32,414 nucleotides of DNA. It comes from Paracoccus haematequi. Its GTDB lineage: Bacteria > Pseudomonadota > Alphaproteobacteria > Rhodobacterales > Rhodobacteraceae. Position 1 is the first letter of the stretch; each line of letters starts with the position of its first letter. The stretch spans positions 1 through 32,414 of the forward strand of contig CAMCVS010000021.1 of the NCBI GenBank assembly GCA_945881965.1, in the 5' to 3' direction. The notes under the pieces were generated by a model that ran no database searches, was not told the origin of the DNA, and saw only the letters and a list, made by a program, of their open reading frames with translations. Shown piece after piece: positions 21,216-32,414 of the stretch. The position numbers and the translations under genes were made by a program.

Positions 21216-23738
21216 ATGCTGCGACGCCGGTCTTTTGACGGGGTCCGGGCGCGCCCGGTTTGGGTGTGGTCCTTGGCTAACCCGCCCGGTTGGCGGTTGG
21301 TGCCTTTTGCGCTGTTGCTGATGGCGCTGTTGCTGGTGGTGTTCATTGCGCTGGCGCGTCAGGTCAGCGACGAGGTGAACCGGCTGGGCACCTCGCGCAC
21401 CGACAATGCTTATTGGATGCTGACCCAGATGGAGGTCGAGTTTCTGGAACTGTCTGCGGCGGTCACCCGCGCGCAGGCGCGTCCCGAGATGCCGCTGACG
21501 GGGGTGCGGCAACGCTATGACATCGTGTTCAGCCGCGTGGCTACGTTAGAGGAATCCCCGATCTACCGCGACGCCTTGCACGCGTCCGGGTCGCTGCCGC
21601 AGGCCTTGATGCTGTCGCAGGCCTTGCGCGGGCTGGCACCGCTGTTCGATGGCCCTGACGCCGCGCTACGCGCGGCCTTGCCAGAGATCGACGCGAGCCT
21701 GACCCGGTGGCGTCCCGATCTGCGCGCGGTGGCGGTGCAAAGCAACCTGCAACTGGCGCGCGCCACCGCATCGGGACGCGAACTGGTGGCGGGCACAATG
21801 TTCAGGCTGGCGATGGTCACGCTTGCGCTGGTGGTGGTGCTGGGGGCGCTGGCGGTGGGGTTCTTCTGGGTGTCGCAAATCGCGCGGACCAAAACGGGGC
21901 AGGTGCGGCGTGCGTCGCTGCGGTTGGAAACGATTGTCAGCACCGCGCCGGACGGGTTGATCGTGACCGGTGCCGATGGCCGGGTCGAGGCGGCGAACCC
22001 GGCGGCTGTCGCCCTGCTGGGGCGGGCTGCGAGGGACATCATCGGGCGCGACATCGGCACGCTCTTGACACGGCGCGATACCGGCGCGGCGCTGGAATTG
22101 CCCGCCGCCAGCGCAGGTCCGCAGCGGATCGAGGTGACGGCGCTGCGAGGTGACGGCCAGTCCATCCCCGCCGATCTGGCCGTGGCGCGGGCGGCGCGCG
22201 ATGCGGGCCCGGATCAACCCGCCATCGCGGTGCTGTTCCTGCGTGACATCTCGGACCGGATCGCGGCAGATGACCGGCTGCGGCAATCGCGCGATCAGGC
22301 CATGGCGGGGGAACGCGCCAAAGCGCATTTCATCGCCGTGATGAGCCACGAGATGCGCACCCCTCTGAACGCCATTCTGGGCCTGTCGGAACTGTTGGCC
22401 GAAGCCCCGCTGCCCGCGCCGCAACAGGATCAGGTGGCGCTGCTGGACCGGTCCGGGCGGGTGTTGTTGCAGCATGTCAACGATGTGCTGGACATCGCTC
22501 GGCTGGAGGCGCGGGGCGCGGCGCTGGTGGCACGGCCCTTTGAACTGGCGGCGCTGCTGCGCGATCTGGTGGACAGCTTGCTGGCCGAGGCGGTGGCGCG
22601 GGGCAACACCCTCACGCTGGATATCGCGCCTGACGCGGGGGGGCATTTTCAGGGCGACGCGGCGCGGCTGCGGCAGGTGCTGACCAATCTGCTGACCAAT
22701 GCGGTGAAATATACCCGCGACGGGCAGGTGAGCCTGACGGTCACTGCCCCGCCCGGACCGCGCCCGCAGGTCGAGTTTCAGGTGATGGATACCGGCATCG
22801 GCATCGCGCCCGAGCGGATCGAGGATGTGTTCGTCGATTTTGCCCGTCTGGATACGCCGGGCCTGACCGAGGATGGCACCGGGCTTGGACTTGGCATCGT
22901 GCGGCGGTTGGTGGATGCGATGCAGGGCACATTGGGCGTGGAAAGCGAACCCGGCGAAGGCTCGCTGTTCTGGGTGCGCTTGCCGCTGGACCGGGTGGCC
23001 GATGCGCCCTTGGCCGAGGTCGTGCCGCCGGATGGTCCGGTCCGGCCCCTGCGGGTGCTGATGGCCGAGGATCACGCCGTCAACCGTCTGGTGCTGCGCC
23101 GGATGCTGGACCGCGACGGCCATGACGTGACCGAGGTCAGCGATGGCGCGGCGGCCCTGGCGCTGGCCGCGTCGCACCGCTTTGACGCGATCCTGATGGA
23201 TATCGGGATGCCGCGTCTGGACGGGCTGGCGGCGACGGCGGCGATCCGCGCGGGGCAGGGGGCGTCCGCTGCGGCGCGGATTGTGGCGGTGACAGCCCAC
23301 GCCTTTCCCGAAGATCGGGCGCGGTTCCTGGCCTCGGGCTTTGACGAGGTGATCGCAAAGCCGGTCGGCGGGGCGGCGTTGCGGCGCGCTTTGGCGGGGG
23401 CGGGGGCCACGGTCGATCCCGGACGCGGTCTTGCTGCGGCGCCGGCCTTTGACGCGGCGCATCTGGCATCGCTGCAAGACCTGATCGGGGCGGATGCGGC
23501 GCGGGCGGCGCTGACCGGCTTGGTCATGGACGCCAGCGCCCTGGCCGCCGATCTGCGCGCCGGGGCCGCCACGCCAGAGGCACTGCACCGGCTGGCGGGT
23601 CTGGCGGGCACCTGTGGCGCGGCACGTCTCGCGGCAGCCTTGGCAGAAGCAGAGGCGCGCGCGGGTCTGCCGCTGGACACGGCGGGTCTTCTGCACAACA
23701 TCGACGCCACAATCGCGGCGGCGTCGGCGCAAATCTAG
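21216..23738 (+). CDS. Hybrid sensor histidine kinase with PAS, REC and Hpt domains
   Basis: An 840-residue inner-membrane kinase. TM1 at about 28-47, a periplasmic loop of about 145 residues, TM2 at about 195-219, a PAS-like domain around 235-345 (LETIVSTAPDGLIVTGADG), HisKA with H378 in MSHEMRTPLN, HATPase with NLLTNAVKYT, DTGIGI and GTGLGLGI, a REC domain with AEDH and phospho-acceptor D662 in LMDIGMPR, and a C-terminal Hpt-like domain with H791 in LHRLAG. All modules of a His-Asp-His relay are present, so the final Asp is probably D54 of the divergent LuxR regulator. It starts 2 bases after the periplasmic protein's stop (coupled translation). The input signal is unknown. It ends 6 bases from the stop of the convergent ASKHA gene. 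Confidence 0.94.
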   Translation: MLRRRSFDGVRARPVWVWSLANPPGWRLVPFALLLMALLLVVFIALARQVSDEVNRLGTSRTDNAYWMLTQMEVEFLELSAAVTRAQARPEMPLTGVRQRYDIVFSRVATLEESPIYRDALHASGSLPQALMLSQALRGLAPLFDGPDAALRAALPEIDASLTRWRPDLRAVAVQSNLQLARATASGRELVAGTMFRLAMVTLALVVVLGALAVGFFWVSQIARTKTGQVRRASLRLETIVSTAPDGLIVTGADGRVEAANPAAVALLGRAARDIIGRDIGTLLTRRDTGAALELPAASAGPQRIEVTALRGDGQSIPADLAVARAARDAGPDQPAIAVLFLRDISDRIAADDRLRQSRDQAMAGERAKAHFIAVMSHEMRTPLNAILGLSELLAEAPLPAPQQDQVALLDRSGRVLLQHVNDVLDIARLEARGAALVARPFELAALLRDLVDSLLAEAVARGNTLTLDIAPDAGGHFQGDAARLRQVLTNLLTNAVKYTRDGQVSLTVTAPPGPRPQVEFQVMDTGIGIAPERIEDVFVDFARLDTPGLTEDGTGLGLGIVRRLVDAMQGTLGVESEPGEGSLFWVRLPLDRVADAPLAEVVPPDGPVRPLRVLMAEDHAVNRLVLRRMLDRDGHDVTEVSDGAAALALAASHRFDAILMDIGMPRLDGLAATAAIRAGQGASAAARIVAVTAHAFPEDRARFLASGFDEVIAKPVGGAALRRALAGAGATVDPGRGLAAAPAFDAAHLASLQDLIGADAARAALTGLVMDASALAADLRAGAATPEALHRLAGLAGTCGAARLAAALAEAEARAGLPLDTAGLLHNIDATIAAASAQI

Positions 23739-23744
23739 GCGCGC

Positions 23745-27429
<3,685 letters not shown>

Positions 27430-27469
27430 TGTCGGCGCGGGCCTCCAGTGACCCGCGAGGGCTTGCCGC

Positions 27470-28621
27470 ATGACGCCTGCGGCCCGTCATCAGGCCGCGA
27501 TCACCGTGCTTGACCGCATCCTTGGCGGCGAGGCGGCGGAAAAGGCGCTGACGTCCTGGGCGCGGGGTGCGCGGTTCGCCGGATCGGGCGACCGCGCCGC
27601 GATCCGTGACATTGTGTTCGACGCGTTGCGGCGGCGGGACAGTGCGGCCGCGGCGGGCGGCGGGCTGACCGGGCGCGGTCTGGTGCTGGGCCTGTTGCGG
27701 CAGGCGGGGGCAGACCCTGACGCCCTGTTTACCGGCGCGGGCCATGCGCCTGATCCGCTGACAAAAGCCGAACGCGCGCTGCCCGCCCCTAAGGATGGCC
27801 CCGACCTGCCGGATTGGCTGTGGCAGGCGTTCCAGTCGTCTTTGGGCGATCAGGCGGGCGCGGCGGCGGATGCGCTGCGCCATCGTGCGCCGGTGACGCT
27901 GCGCGTGGACCTGTCGCGCACGACGCGCGCGGCGGCGCAGGCGCAACTGGCCCGCGAAGGTGTCATGACAGACGCGAACCCGTTGTCGCCGTCGGCCTTG
28001 ACGCTGACCGCGCCCGCGCGCGGGGTGACGCAGACCACGCTTTTTACGGCTGGCCTGATCGAGATGCAGGACGCCGCGAGCCAAGCCGTTGTTGATGCGC
28101 TGCCCTTGCCGCCCAAGGGGCGCGTGCTGGATTTCTGCGCGGGCGGCGGCGGCAAGACACTGGCGATGGCGGCGCGGACCAAAGCCGCGCTTTATGCGCA
28201 TGACATCGCCGCCGCCCGACTTGACCCGCTTGCAGAACGCGCAAAACGCGCCGCCATTCACGTCACGCGAATTGCACCGGGCCTTGCGGCACAGCACGCG
28301 CCCTATGATCTGGTGCTTTGTGATGTGCCCTGTTCCGGGTCCGGGTCATGGCGGCGCGCGCCCGAGGCGAAGTGGCGGCTGACGCCTGCGGCGCTGGCAC
28401 GGTTATGCGAAACGCAGGCGGCAATCCTCGATCAGGCGGCCGCACTTGTGGCCCCCGGCGGCTGGCTTGCCTATGCCACCTGTTCGCTGTTGCGGGCAGA
28501 GAATGACGCACAGGCCGATGCCTTTGCCGCGCGATCCGGCTGGCGCGTGGCCGCGCGGCAGCACTGGTTGCCCGATGCGCGCGGAGATGGATTTTTTGTT
28601 GCACTGATCAATCAGGGGTAG
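27470..28621 (+). CDS. rsmB: RsmB-family 16S rRNA (cytosine-C5)-methyltransferase
   Basis: A 383-residue SAM-dependent RNA m5C methyltransferase, expected to act on C967 of 16S rRNA. The N-terminal part is a helical NusB/RsmB-like region (residues about 1-130); the catalytic part has DFCAGGGGKT (about 221-230) for SAM, the motif IV cysteine C288 in DVPCSGSGSW and the motif VI nucleophile C338 in YATCSLL. Both catalytic cysteines are present. GAGGG lies 8 bases before the ATG. It is shorter than E. coli RsmB (429), mainly in the N-terminal half, which is common in alphaproteobacteria. Other RsmB/NOP paralogues are possible, but the guaB linkage fits. Confidence 0.9.
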   Translation: MTPAARHQAAITVLDRILGGEAAEKALTSWARGARFAGSGDRAAIRDIVFDALRRRDSAAAAGGGLTGRGLVLGLLRQAGADPDALFTGAGHAPDPLTKAERALPAPKDGPDLPDWLWQAFQSSLGDQAGAAADALRHRAPVTLRVDLSRTTRAAAQAQLAREGVMTDANPLSPSALTLTAPARGVTQTTLFTAGLIEMQDAASQAVVDALPLPPKGRVLDFCAGGGGKTLAMAARTKAALYAHDIAAARLDPLAERAKRAAIHVTRIAPGLAAQHAPYDLVLCDVPCSGSGSWRRAPEAKWRLTPAALARLCETQAAILDQAAALVAPGGWLAYATCSLLRAENDAQADAFAARSGWRVAARQHWLPDARGDGFFVALINQG

Positions 28622-28653
28622 TTATCTGTCATGGCCGGAAAAGTGCAGGGGCG

Positions 28654-28668
28654 TTAGCGTCACCTTAA
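28654..28668 (+). promoter_or_regulatory. CtrA-like box upstream of cckA
   Basis: TTAG-N7-TTAA (28654-28657 and 28665-28668) matches the CtrA consensus TTAA-N7-TTAA except for one base. It lies 44 bases before the GTG start of cckA, in the only non-coding gap (91 bases) between rsmB and cckA. CckA is the kinase that feeds CtrA, so feedback is plausible. One near match in a short region could be chance. Confidence 0.4.
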
Positions 28669-28712
28669 CTTTGCGCACGTCAGATGGCGGCGCAGCGGCA
28701 AGGAGATGACGC

Positions 28713-31025
28713 GTGACCCTGGCAGACCGGCCCGTATCTTTGCCCAGTTCCGAGGTGATCACCGCAGCCGATCTGCGGCCCGGTCCCGCGCCGGTTCTGC
28801 CCTTGGCGCTGGCTGTGGCGGCGATGGCGTTAGGGGTCGTGGCCCCTGATCCGGCGCTGGCGCAGGGGCTGTTGACGGCGGCGGCGGTGCTGTTCGGCGG
28901 CACGATTGCCATGGCCGTGCTGCGCATGAGCCGCGTGGTGCGGGATCAGACCCGCACCGGGCTGTTGACCGCGCTGCTGGCCGAAGACGACACGCCTGCG
29001 GTGCTGAGCGATGACATGGGCGCGGTCATGTTTGCCAATTCCGCCGCCGTGCAGCGGTTTGGCGCGGGCAAGGCGACGCTGTCCGACATCCTGCGCGCCC
29101 TTGTGGCACAACCCGGCGCGTTGGTGTTCCGCCTGCAAAGCCGCGCCACCCAAGGCGGACGCGCGGTCGAAGAGGTGCTGTTGCCCGGCGGCCCGCTGCG
29201 CCTGACGGTACGCGCGGTCGGGCGGGACCGGTTCCTGTGGCGTCTGGGTCTGGCGACGCCTGCCAGCGACACGATGATGACGCTGCCTTTGGTCACGGTC
29301 GGGCGCAATGGCGCTGTCCTGTCGATGAATGACGCGGCGCGGCTGCTGTCGGGGGGGCGGCACCGCATGCTTGAGGCGCTGTTTGACGATCTGCCGCTGC
29401 GCAGCGGGCAGGTGCATCGCCTGCGCGGTCCTGATGGCCCCCGCCCGGTGCTGGTCTGGGACCGCGCCGTGGCCGGTGGGCGGCGCGAATTGTTCCTGTT
29501 CCCAACGCTGCCAGAGGCGCAGGCGGGTCTGCCGGATTGGACGGTGCTGGACCGATTGCCGGTGCCTGCGCTGCGGCTGTCGGTGGCGGGGGCGCTGTTG
29601 GACCTGAACCCGGCGGCGCGCGACATTCTGGGCGCAGAGGCGCGCGCCGGACAGCCGCTTGCCGCCCTGATGGAGGGGCTGGGCCGCCCGGTGCAGGATT
29701 GGCTGGACGATATCGCCGCCGGACGCGGCACTGCGAAACCGGAATTCCTGCGCCTGAAACGCAAGGATCACGAGGTTTTCGTTCAAGTCAGCATGAAACG
29801 TATGGAAGGCGCTTTGGACGGGCAGGGCATCCTTGCGATCCTCACGGACGCGACCGATCTGAAAACCTTGGAGGCGCAGTTTGTCCAAAGCCAGAAGATG
29901 CAGGCCATTGGCCAATTGGCGGGTGGCGTTGCTCATGATTTCAACAACTTGCTGACCGCGATTTCCGGCCATTGCGACCTGCTGTTGTTGCGCCACGACC
30001 CGCGCGACGAGGATTTCGCCGATTTGATGCAAATCCGTCAGAACGCCAACCGCGCTGCGGCTCTTGTGGGGCAGTTGTTGGCATTTTCGCGCAAACAGAC
30101 GCTGTCGCCCGAACGGCTGGACCTGCGCGAAACGCTGTCCGACCTGACGCATCTGTTGAACCGGCTGGTGGGCGAACGGGTGCAACTGGTACTGACCCAT
30201 GACCCCGCGCTGCCACCGATCCGCGCCGACAAGCGGCAGATCGAACAGGTGATCATGAATCTTGTGGTCAATGCGCGTGACGCGATGGCTGGGCAGGGCG
30301 ACATCCGCATCGAAACCGAAGCGCAGGTTCTGCATGACGCGATGCGGCGCGACCGCGTGGTGGTCCCGGTCGGGCGCTATGTCGTGGTGCGCGTGACGGA
30401 TGCGGGCTGCGGCATCCCGGCGGACAAGCTGCAAAAGATTTTTGAACCCTTCTACACCACCAAGCGGGTGGGCGAAGGGACGGGGCTGGGCCTGTCCACT
30501 GTCTATGGTATCGTCAAGCAATCCGGCGGCTATATCTTTGTCGATTCGCTGCCTGCGCAGGGCAGCACCTTTACCCTGATGTTCCCGGAACATCTGCCCG
30601 ATCCGGGCGATCTGCCTGCGCGTGATGCCGCCCCCGTGGCGGCACCAATGATCGGGCGCGCCGAAGGCACGATCCTGTTGGTCGAGGATGAGGCCCCGGT
30701 GCGCGCTTTTGCGTCCCGCGCTCTGCGGCTGAGCGGCTATACCGTGATCGAGGCGGAAACGGCGGAAACCGCGCTGGCGCTGCTGGCGGATCCGGCCATG
30801 TCGGTCGATCTGTTTGTCACTGATGTGGTGATGCCGGGCAAGGACGGACCGACCTGGGTGACAGAGGCGCTGGAACAACGTCCCGGTGTGCGGGTGGTGT
30901 TCGTGTCCGGATATGCCGAGGACGGGTTCAGCCGAGTCCGCGCGCGCATCCCGAATTCGGTATTCCTGGCCAAGCCGTTCTCGCTGACGCAACTTACCGA
31001 TACCGTGCAGCGGCAGTTGCATTAG
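28713..31025 (+). CDS. cckA: CckA-type hybrid histidine kinase (cell-cycle phosphorelay)
   Basis: A 770-residue membrane hybrid kinase that phosphorylates the ChpT-CtrA/CpdR relay in alphaproteobacteria; in Rhodobacterales this controls motility and gene-transfer-agent genes. Two hydrophobic helices lie at about 28-45 and 50-71, followed by PAS-like regions (about 85-365). HisKA has H408 in GGVAHDFNNLLTAI, the hallmark of the CckA type; the ATPase has NARDAM, DAGCGIP, FEPFYTTK and GTGLGLSTVYGIV; the receiver has ILLVEDE and phospho-acceptor D704 in FVTDVVMPGKDG. The start is GTG at 28713 with AGGAG 7 bases upstream. It is somewhat longer than Caulobacter CckA (691). It ends 3 bases from the convergent sulfotransferase stop. 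Confidence 0.95.
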   Translation: MTLADRPVSLPSSEVITAADLRPGPAPVLPLALAVAAMALGVVAPDPALAQGLLTAAAVLFGGTIAMAVLRMSRVVRDQTRTGLLTALLAEDDTPAVLSDDMGAVMFANSAAVQRFGAGKATLSDILRALVAQPGALVFRLQSRATQGGRAVEEVLLPGGPLRLTVRAVGRDRFLWRLGLATPASDTMMTLPLVTVGRNGAVLSMNDAARLLSGGRHRMLEALFDDLPLRSGQVHRLRGPDGPRPVLVWDRAVAGGRRELFLFPTLPEAQAGLPDWTVLDRLPVPALRLSVAGALLDLNPAARDILGAEARAGQPLAALMEGLGRPVQDWLDDIAAGRGTAKPEFLRLKRKDHEVFVQVSMKRMEGALDGQGILAILTDATDLKTLEAQFVQSQKMQAIGQLAGGVAHDFNNLLTAISGHCDLLLLRHDPRDEDFADLMQIRQNANRAAALVGQLLAFSRKQTLSPERLDLRETLSDLTHLLNRLVGERVQLVLTHDPALPPIRADKRQIEQVIMNLVVNARDAMAGQGDIRIETEAQVLHDAMRRDRVVVPVGRYVVVRVTDAGCGIPADKLQKIFEPFYTTKRVGEGTGLGLSTVYGIVKQSGGYIFVDSLPAQGSTFTLMFPEHLPDPGDLPARDAAPVAAPMIGRAEGTILLVEDEAPVRAFASRALRLSGYTVIEAETAETALALLADPAMSVDLFVTDVVMPGKDGPTWVTEALEQRPGVRVVFVSGYAEDGFSRVRARIPNSVFLAKPFSLTQLTDTVQRQLH

Positions 31026-31028
31026 CGG

Positions 31029-31631
31029 TCAGCCCCGCAGCGGGATCGCGTCCCACAGCGCGAAATCGGCGGCTGCCTTGTGCCGCAGCGCGGCCAGAAC
31101 CCCTGGCGACAGGTCCAGCGCCAGAACCGGGGACACATTGGCACGCCCGGTCTCGATCGGCCCGCCCAAACGATCCTCCAGAAACCGTCGCAACCCGGCC
31201 TGATCCTCGTAGCGGAACAGATGCGTCACCCCGGTGCCGTTCGGGCGCTCTTCCAGAAACTTGGCCTGACTGCCGATATTGGCAAACGGCGGCGGGCGGT
31301 CCTCCATCCAGGCGGTCACAAAGGCATCGAAACTCATCTCCAGCGTGCTGTTGCGCTGCCCTGCCATGAAGGGTCGGCGCCGATACCGATACCAACTGCC
31401 CAGCCAATCCACCGGATCGCGCATCACCGCGAGAGTTTCCATGTCATCGCCGCCGAACTTTTCCAGCATCGGCCGAAAGAACCGGTTATAGCGATAGACC
31501 GGCGCGTGTTTCAACTCTGGCGGGTCTTGAATCGACATCGCGGCGCGCGGGGCCAGCGCCGCCTCCCAGGCCGTGGTGCCGGTCTTGGGCACCGACAAGA
31601 ACACCAGCCGCTCTTTCCAGAACACCAACAT
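31029..31631 (-). CDS. Sulfotransferase-family protein
   Basis: A 200-residue protein with the two PAPS-binding signatures of sulfotransferases: the 5'-phosphosulfate loop FLSVPKTGTT (residues 11-20) and the 3'-phosphate motif RDPVDWLGSWY (71-81). It would transfer sulfate from PAPS to an unknown carbohydrate, lipid or protein acceptor. The frame is open up to 31805, overlapping recA, but the start at 31631 is supported by GAGGGG 6 bases upstream and by the fold beginning at once; 31649 is a second choice. It diverges from recA, and the shared 167-base region contains SOS-box sequences. The protein is soluble by sequence, with no signal peptide. Confidence 0.85.
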   Translation of the reverse strand: MLVFWKERLVFLSVPKTGTTAWEAALAPRAAMSIQDPPELKHAPVYRYNRFFRPMLEKFGGDDMETLAVMRDPVDWLGSWYRYRRRPFMAGQRNSTLEMSFDAFVTAWMEDRPPPFANIGSQAKFLEERPNGTGVTHLFRYEDQAGLRRFLEDRLGGPIETGRANVSPVLALDLSPGVLAALRHKAAADFALWDAIPLRG

Positions 31632-31707
31632 GCGCCGCCCCTCATTCATCAACGTCTTTTTAACCAAGCCGCGCGATGCTGGCGATGTGGAAAATTCATG
31701 TTGCTTT

Positions 31708-31722
31708 GTTCCTGATTTGTCC
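31708..31722 (+). promoter_or_regulatory. Degenerate SOS box between the sulfotransferase gene and recA
   Basis: GTTC-N7-GTCC, one base off the alphaproteobacterial LexA site GTTC-N7-GTTC. Together with the perfect box at 31735-31749 it forms a larger dyad: GTTCC (31708-31712) against GGAAC (31734-31738), ATTTGT against ACAAAT (31715-31720 and 31727-31732), and outer arms GCTTTGTTC (31703-31711) and GAACAAAGC (31746-31754). Confidence 0.45.
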
Positions 31723-31734
31723 ACATACAAATGG

Positions 31735-31749
31735 GAACGCAACGCGAAC
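31735..31749 (-). promoter_or_regulatory. LexA/SOS box in the recA promoter region
   Basis: GAAC-N7-GAAC on the plus strand, i.e. GTTC-N7-GTTC on the minus strand, a perfect match to the alphaproteobacterial LexA operator. It lies 49 bases upstream of the recA ATG, as expected for SOS control of recA. Confidence 0.85.
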
Positions 31750-31798
31750 AAAGCTTGCATTGCTGCCCCCGGCGGGCTGTGGAATAAGGGACCAGAAC

Positions 31799-32414
31799 AT
31801 GGCAACGGCAGATCTTCTCTCGATGGACACCAAACGCGACGCGGACAAGAAAAAGGCGCTGGATTCGGCGTTGGCCCAGATCGAACGGCAGTTCGGCAAA
31901 GGCTCGATCATGCGCCTTGGCGCGAACAACCCGGTGATGGAGATCGAGGCGACATCGACCGGATCGCTGGGTCTGGACATCGCCTTGGGGATCGGCGGCC
32001 TGCCCAAGGGCCGGATCATCGAGATTTACGGCCCCGAAAGCTCGGGCAAGACCACGCTGACGCTGCATGTGGTGGCCGAAGAACAGAAAAAGGGCGGCAT
32101 CTGCGCCTTTGTCGATGCCGAACACGCGCTGGACCCGCAATATGCCAAGAAGCTGGGCGTCAATCTGGACGAGCTGCTGATTTCACAGCCTGACACCGGC
32201 GAACAGGGGCTGGAAATTGTCGATACGCTGGTGCGTTCGGGCGCGGTCAGCCTGGTGGTGGTCGACTCGGTTGCCGCGCTGACGCCGAAATCCGAACTCG
32301 AAGGCGACATGGGCGATTCGAGCGTCGGCGTCCATGCCCGCCTGATGAGCCAGGCCATGCGCAAGTTGACCGGGTCGATCAGCCGGTCGAACTGCATGGT
32401 GATCTTCATCAACC
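31799..32414 (+). CDS. recA: Recombinase RecA (3' end outside the window)
   Basis: The central recombinase of homologous recombination and trigger of LexA self-cleavage. The first 205 codons are visible, about 58% of a normal RecA. Motifs: KGSIMRLG, the Walker A loop GPESSGKTT, the catalytic-position Glu in [10 protein letters not shown], the Walker B strand [10 protein letters not shown], and loop L1 with [17 protein letters not shown]. The ATG at 31799 is preceded by AAGGGA at 9 to 10 bases. A perfect SOS box lies 49 bases upstream. The coding sequence is intact up to the window edge. Confidence 0.98.
   Translation, partial: MATADLLSMDTKRDADKKKALDSALAQIERQFGKGSIMRLGANNPVMEIEATSTGSLGLDIALGIGGLPKGRIIEIYGPESSGKTTLTLHVVAEEQKKGGICAFVDAEHALDPQYAKKLGVNLDELLISQPDTGEQGLEIVDTLVRSGAVSLVVVDSVAALTPKSELEGDMGDSSVGVHARLMSQAMRKLTGSISRSNCMVIFIN

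Noticed and set aside
21666-23732. 688-codon minus-strand frame opposite the hybrid kinase
   Set aside because: Shadow of the kinase gene: Arg/Gln/His-rich translation with no motif and no start context.
28830-31022. 730-codon minus-strand frame opposite cckA
   Set aside because: Shadow frame of the same kind; the plus strand carries a complete kinase and receiver.
31632-31805. Longer N-terminus for the sulfotransferase, overlapping recA
   Set aside because: It would run through the SOS box and into recA. The downstream start at 31631 has a strong Shine-Dalgarno and begins the conserved fold.

Overview
The window is GC-rich, densely coded DNA from an alphaproteobacterium, most likely of the Rhodobacterales (Roseobacter/Rhodobacter group). 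The evidence is the CckA-type hybrid kinase of the alphaproteobacterial cell-cycle phosphorelay, an alphaproteobacterial SOS box (GAAC-N7-GAAC) in front of recA, a corrinoid-type one-carbon gene set familiar from this order (small 'virulence factor' protein, MetF-like, pterin-binding methyltransferase, Fe-S/ASKHA activator), and secreted RTX-type proteins without signal peptides. The species cannot be named from the sequence alone.

Layout. 1-4.8 kb: the 3' end of lon, a secreted RTX-tailed protein on the opposite strand, an HU-like DNA-binding protein with a histone-H1-like tail, and two tRNA-Val genes (CAC and UAC) flanking a MaoC-like hydratase gene. 4.9-13.8 kb: one 2957-residue reading frame on the minus strand. 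It joins a lamin-tail domain, an ExeM/NucH-type extracellular nuclease, a beta-propeller ('choice-of-anchor I'), two tandem 5'-nucleotidase modules and an RTX C-terminus. I read it as a secreted machine that cuts DNA and then strips phosphate from the nucleotides. 14.0-16.4 kb: a small unknown gene, then a Ppx/GppA phosphatase and RlmE in a minus-strand operon. 16.65-19.86 kb: a plus-strand operon for tetrahydrofolate-linked methyl transfer ending in a glucokinase-like gene. 19.85-23.74 kb: a signalling island with a LuxR-type response regulator, diverging from a periplasmic SUOX-fold protein without cysteine and a hybrid histidine kinase with REC and Hpt domains. A perfect AT-rich palindrome lies in the divergent promoter. 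23.74-25.8 kb: the [2Fe-2S]/ASKHA corrinoid-activating protein. 25.98-31.03 kb: guaB, rsmB and cckA, all on the plus strand. 31.03-32.4 kb: a sulfotransferase diverging from recA (3' end outside the window), with SOS-box sequences between them.

How the parts work together. The MetF-like, pterin-methyltransferase and ASKHA proteins fit the reductive-reactivation and folate half of a corrinoid-dependent demethylation pathway. The corrinoid protein and the substrate methyltransferase are not in this window. The two RTX proteins sit at the lon/hup and tRNA-Val positions and look like accessory insertions into conserved housekeeping order. No integrase, transposase, CRISPR array, rRNA or replication origin was seen. 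Several convergent gene pairs touch or overlap at their stop codons with no room for a terminator.
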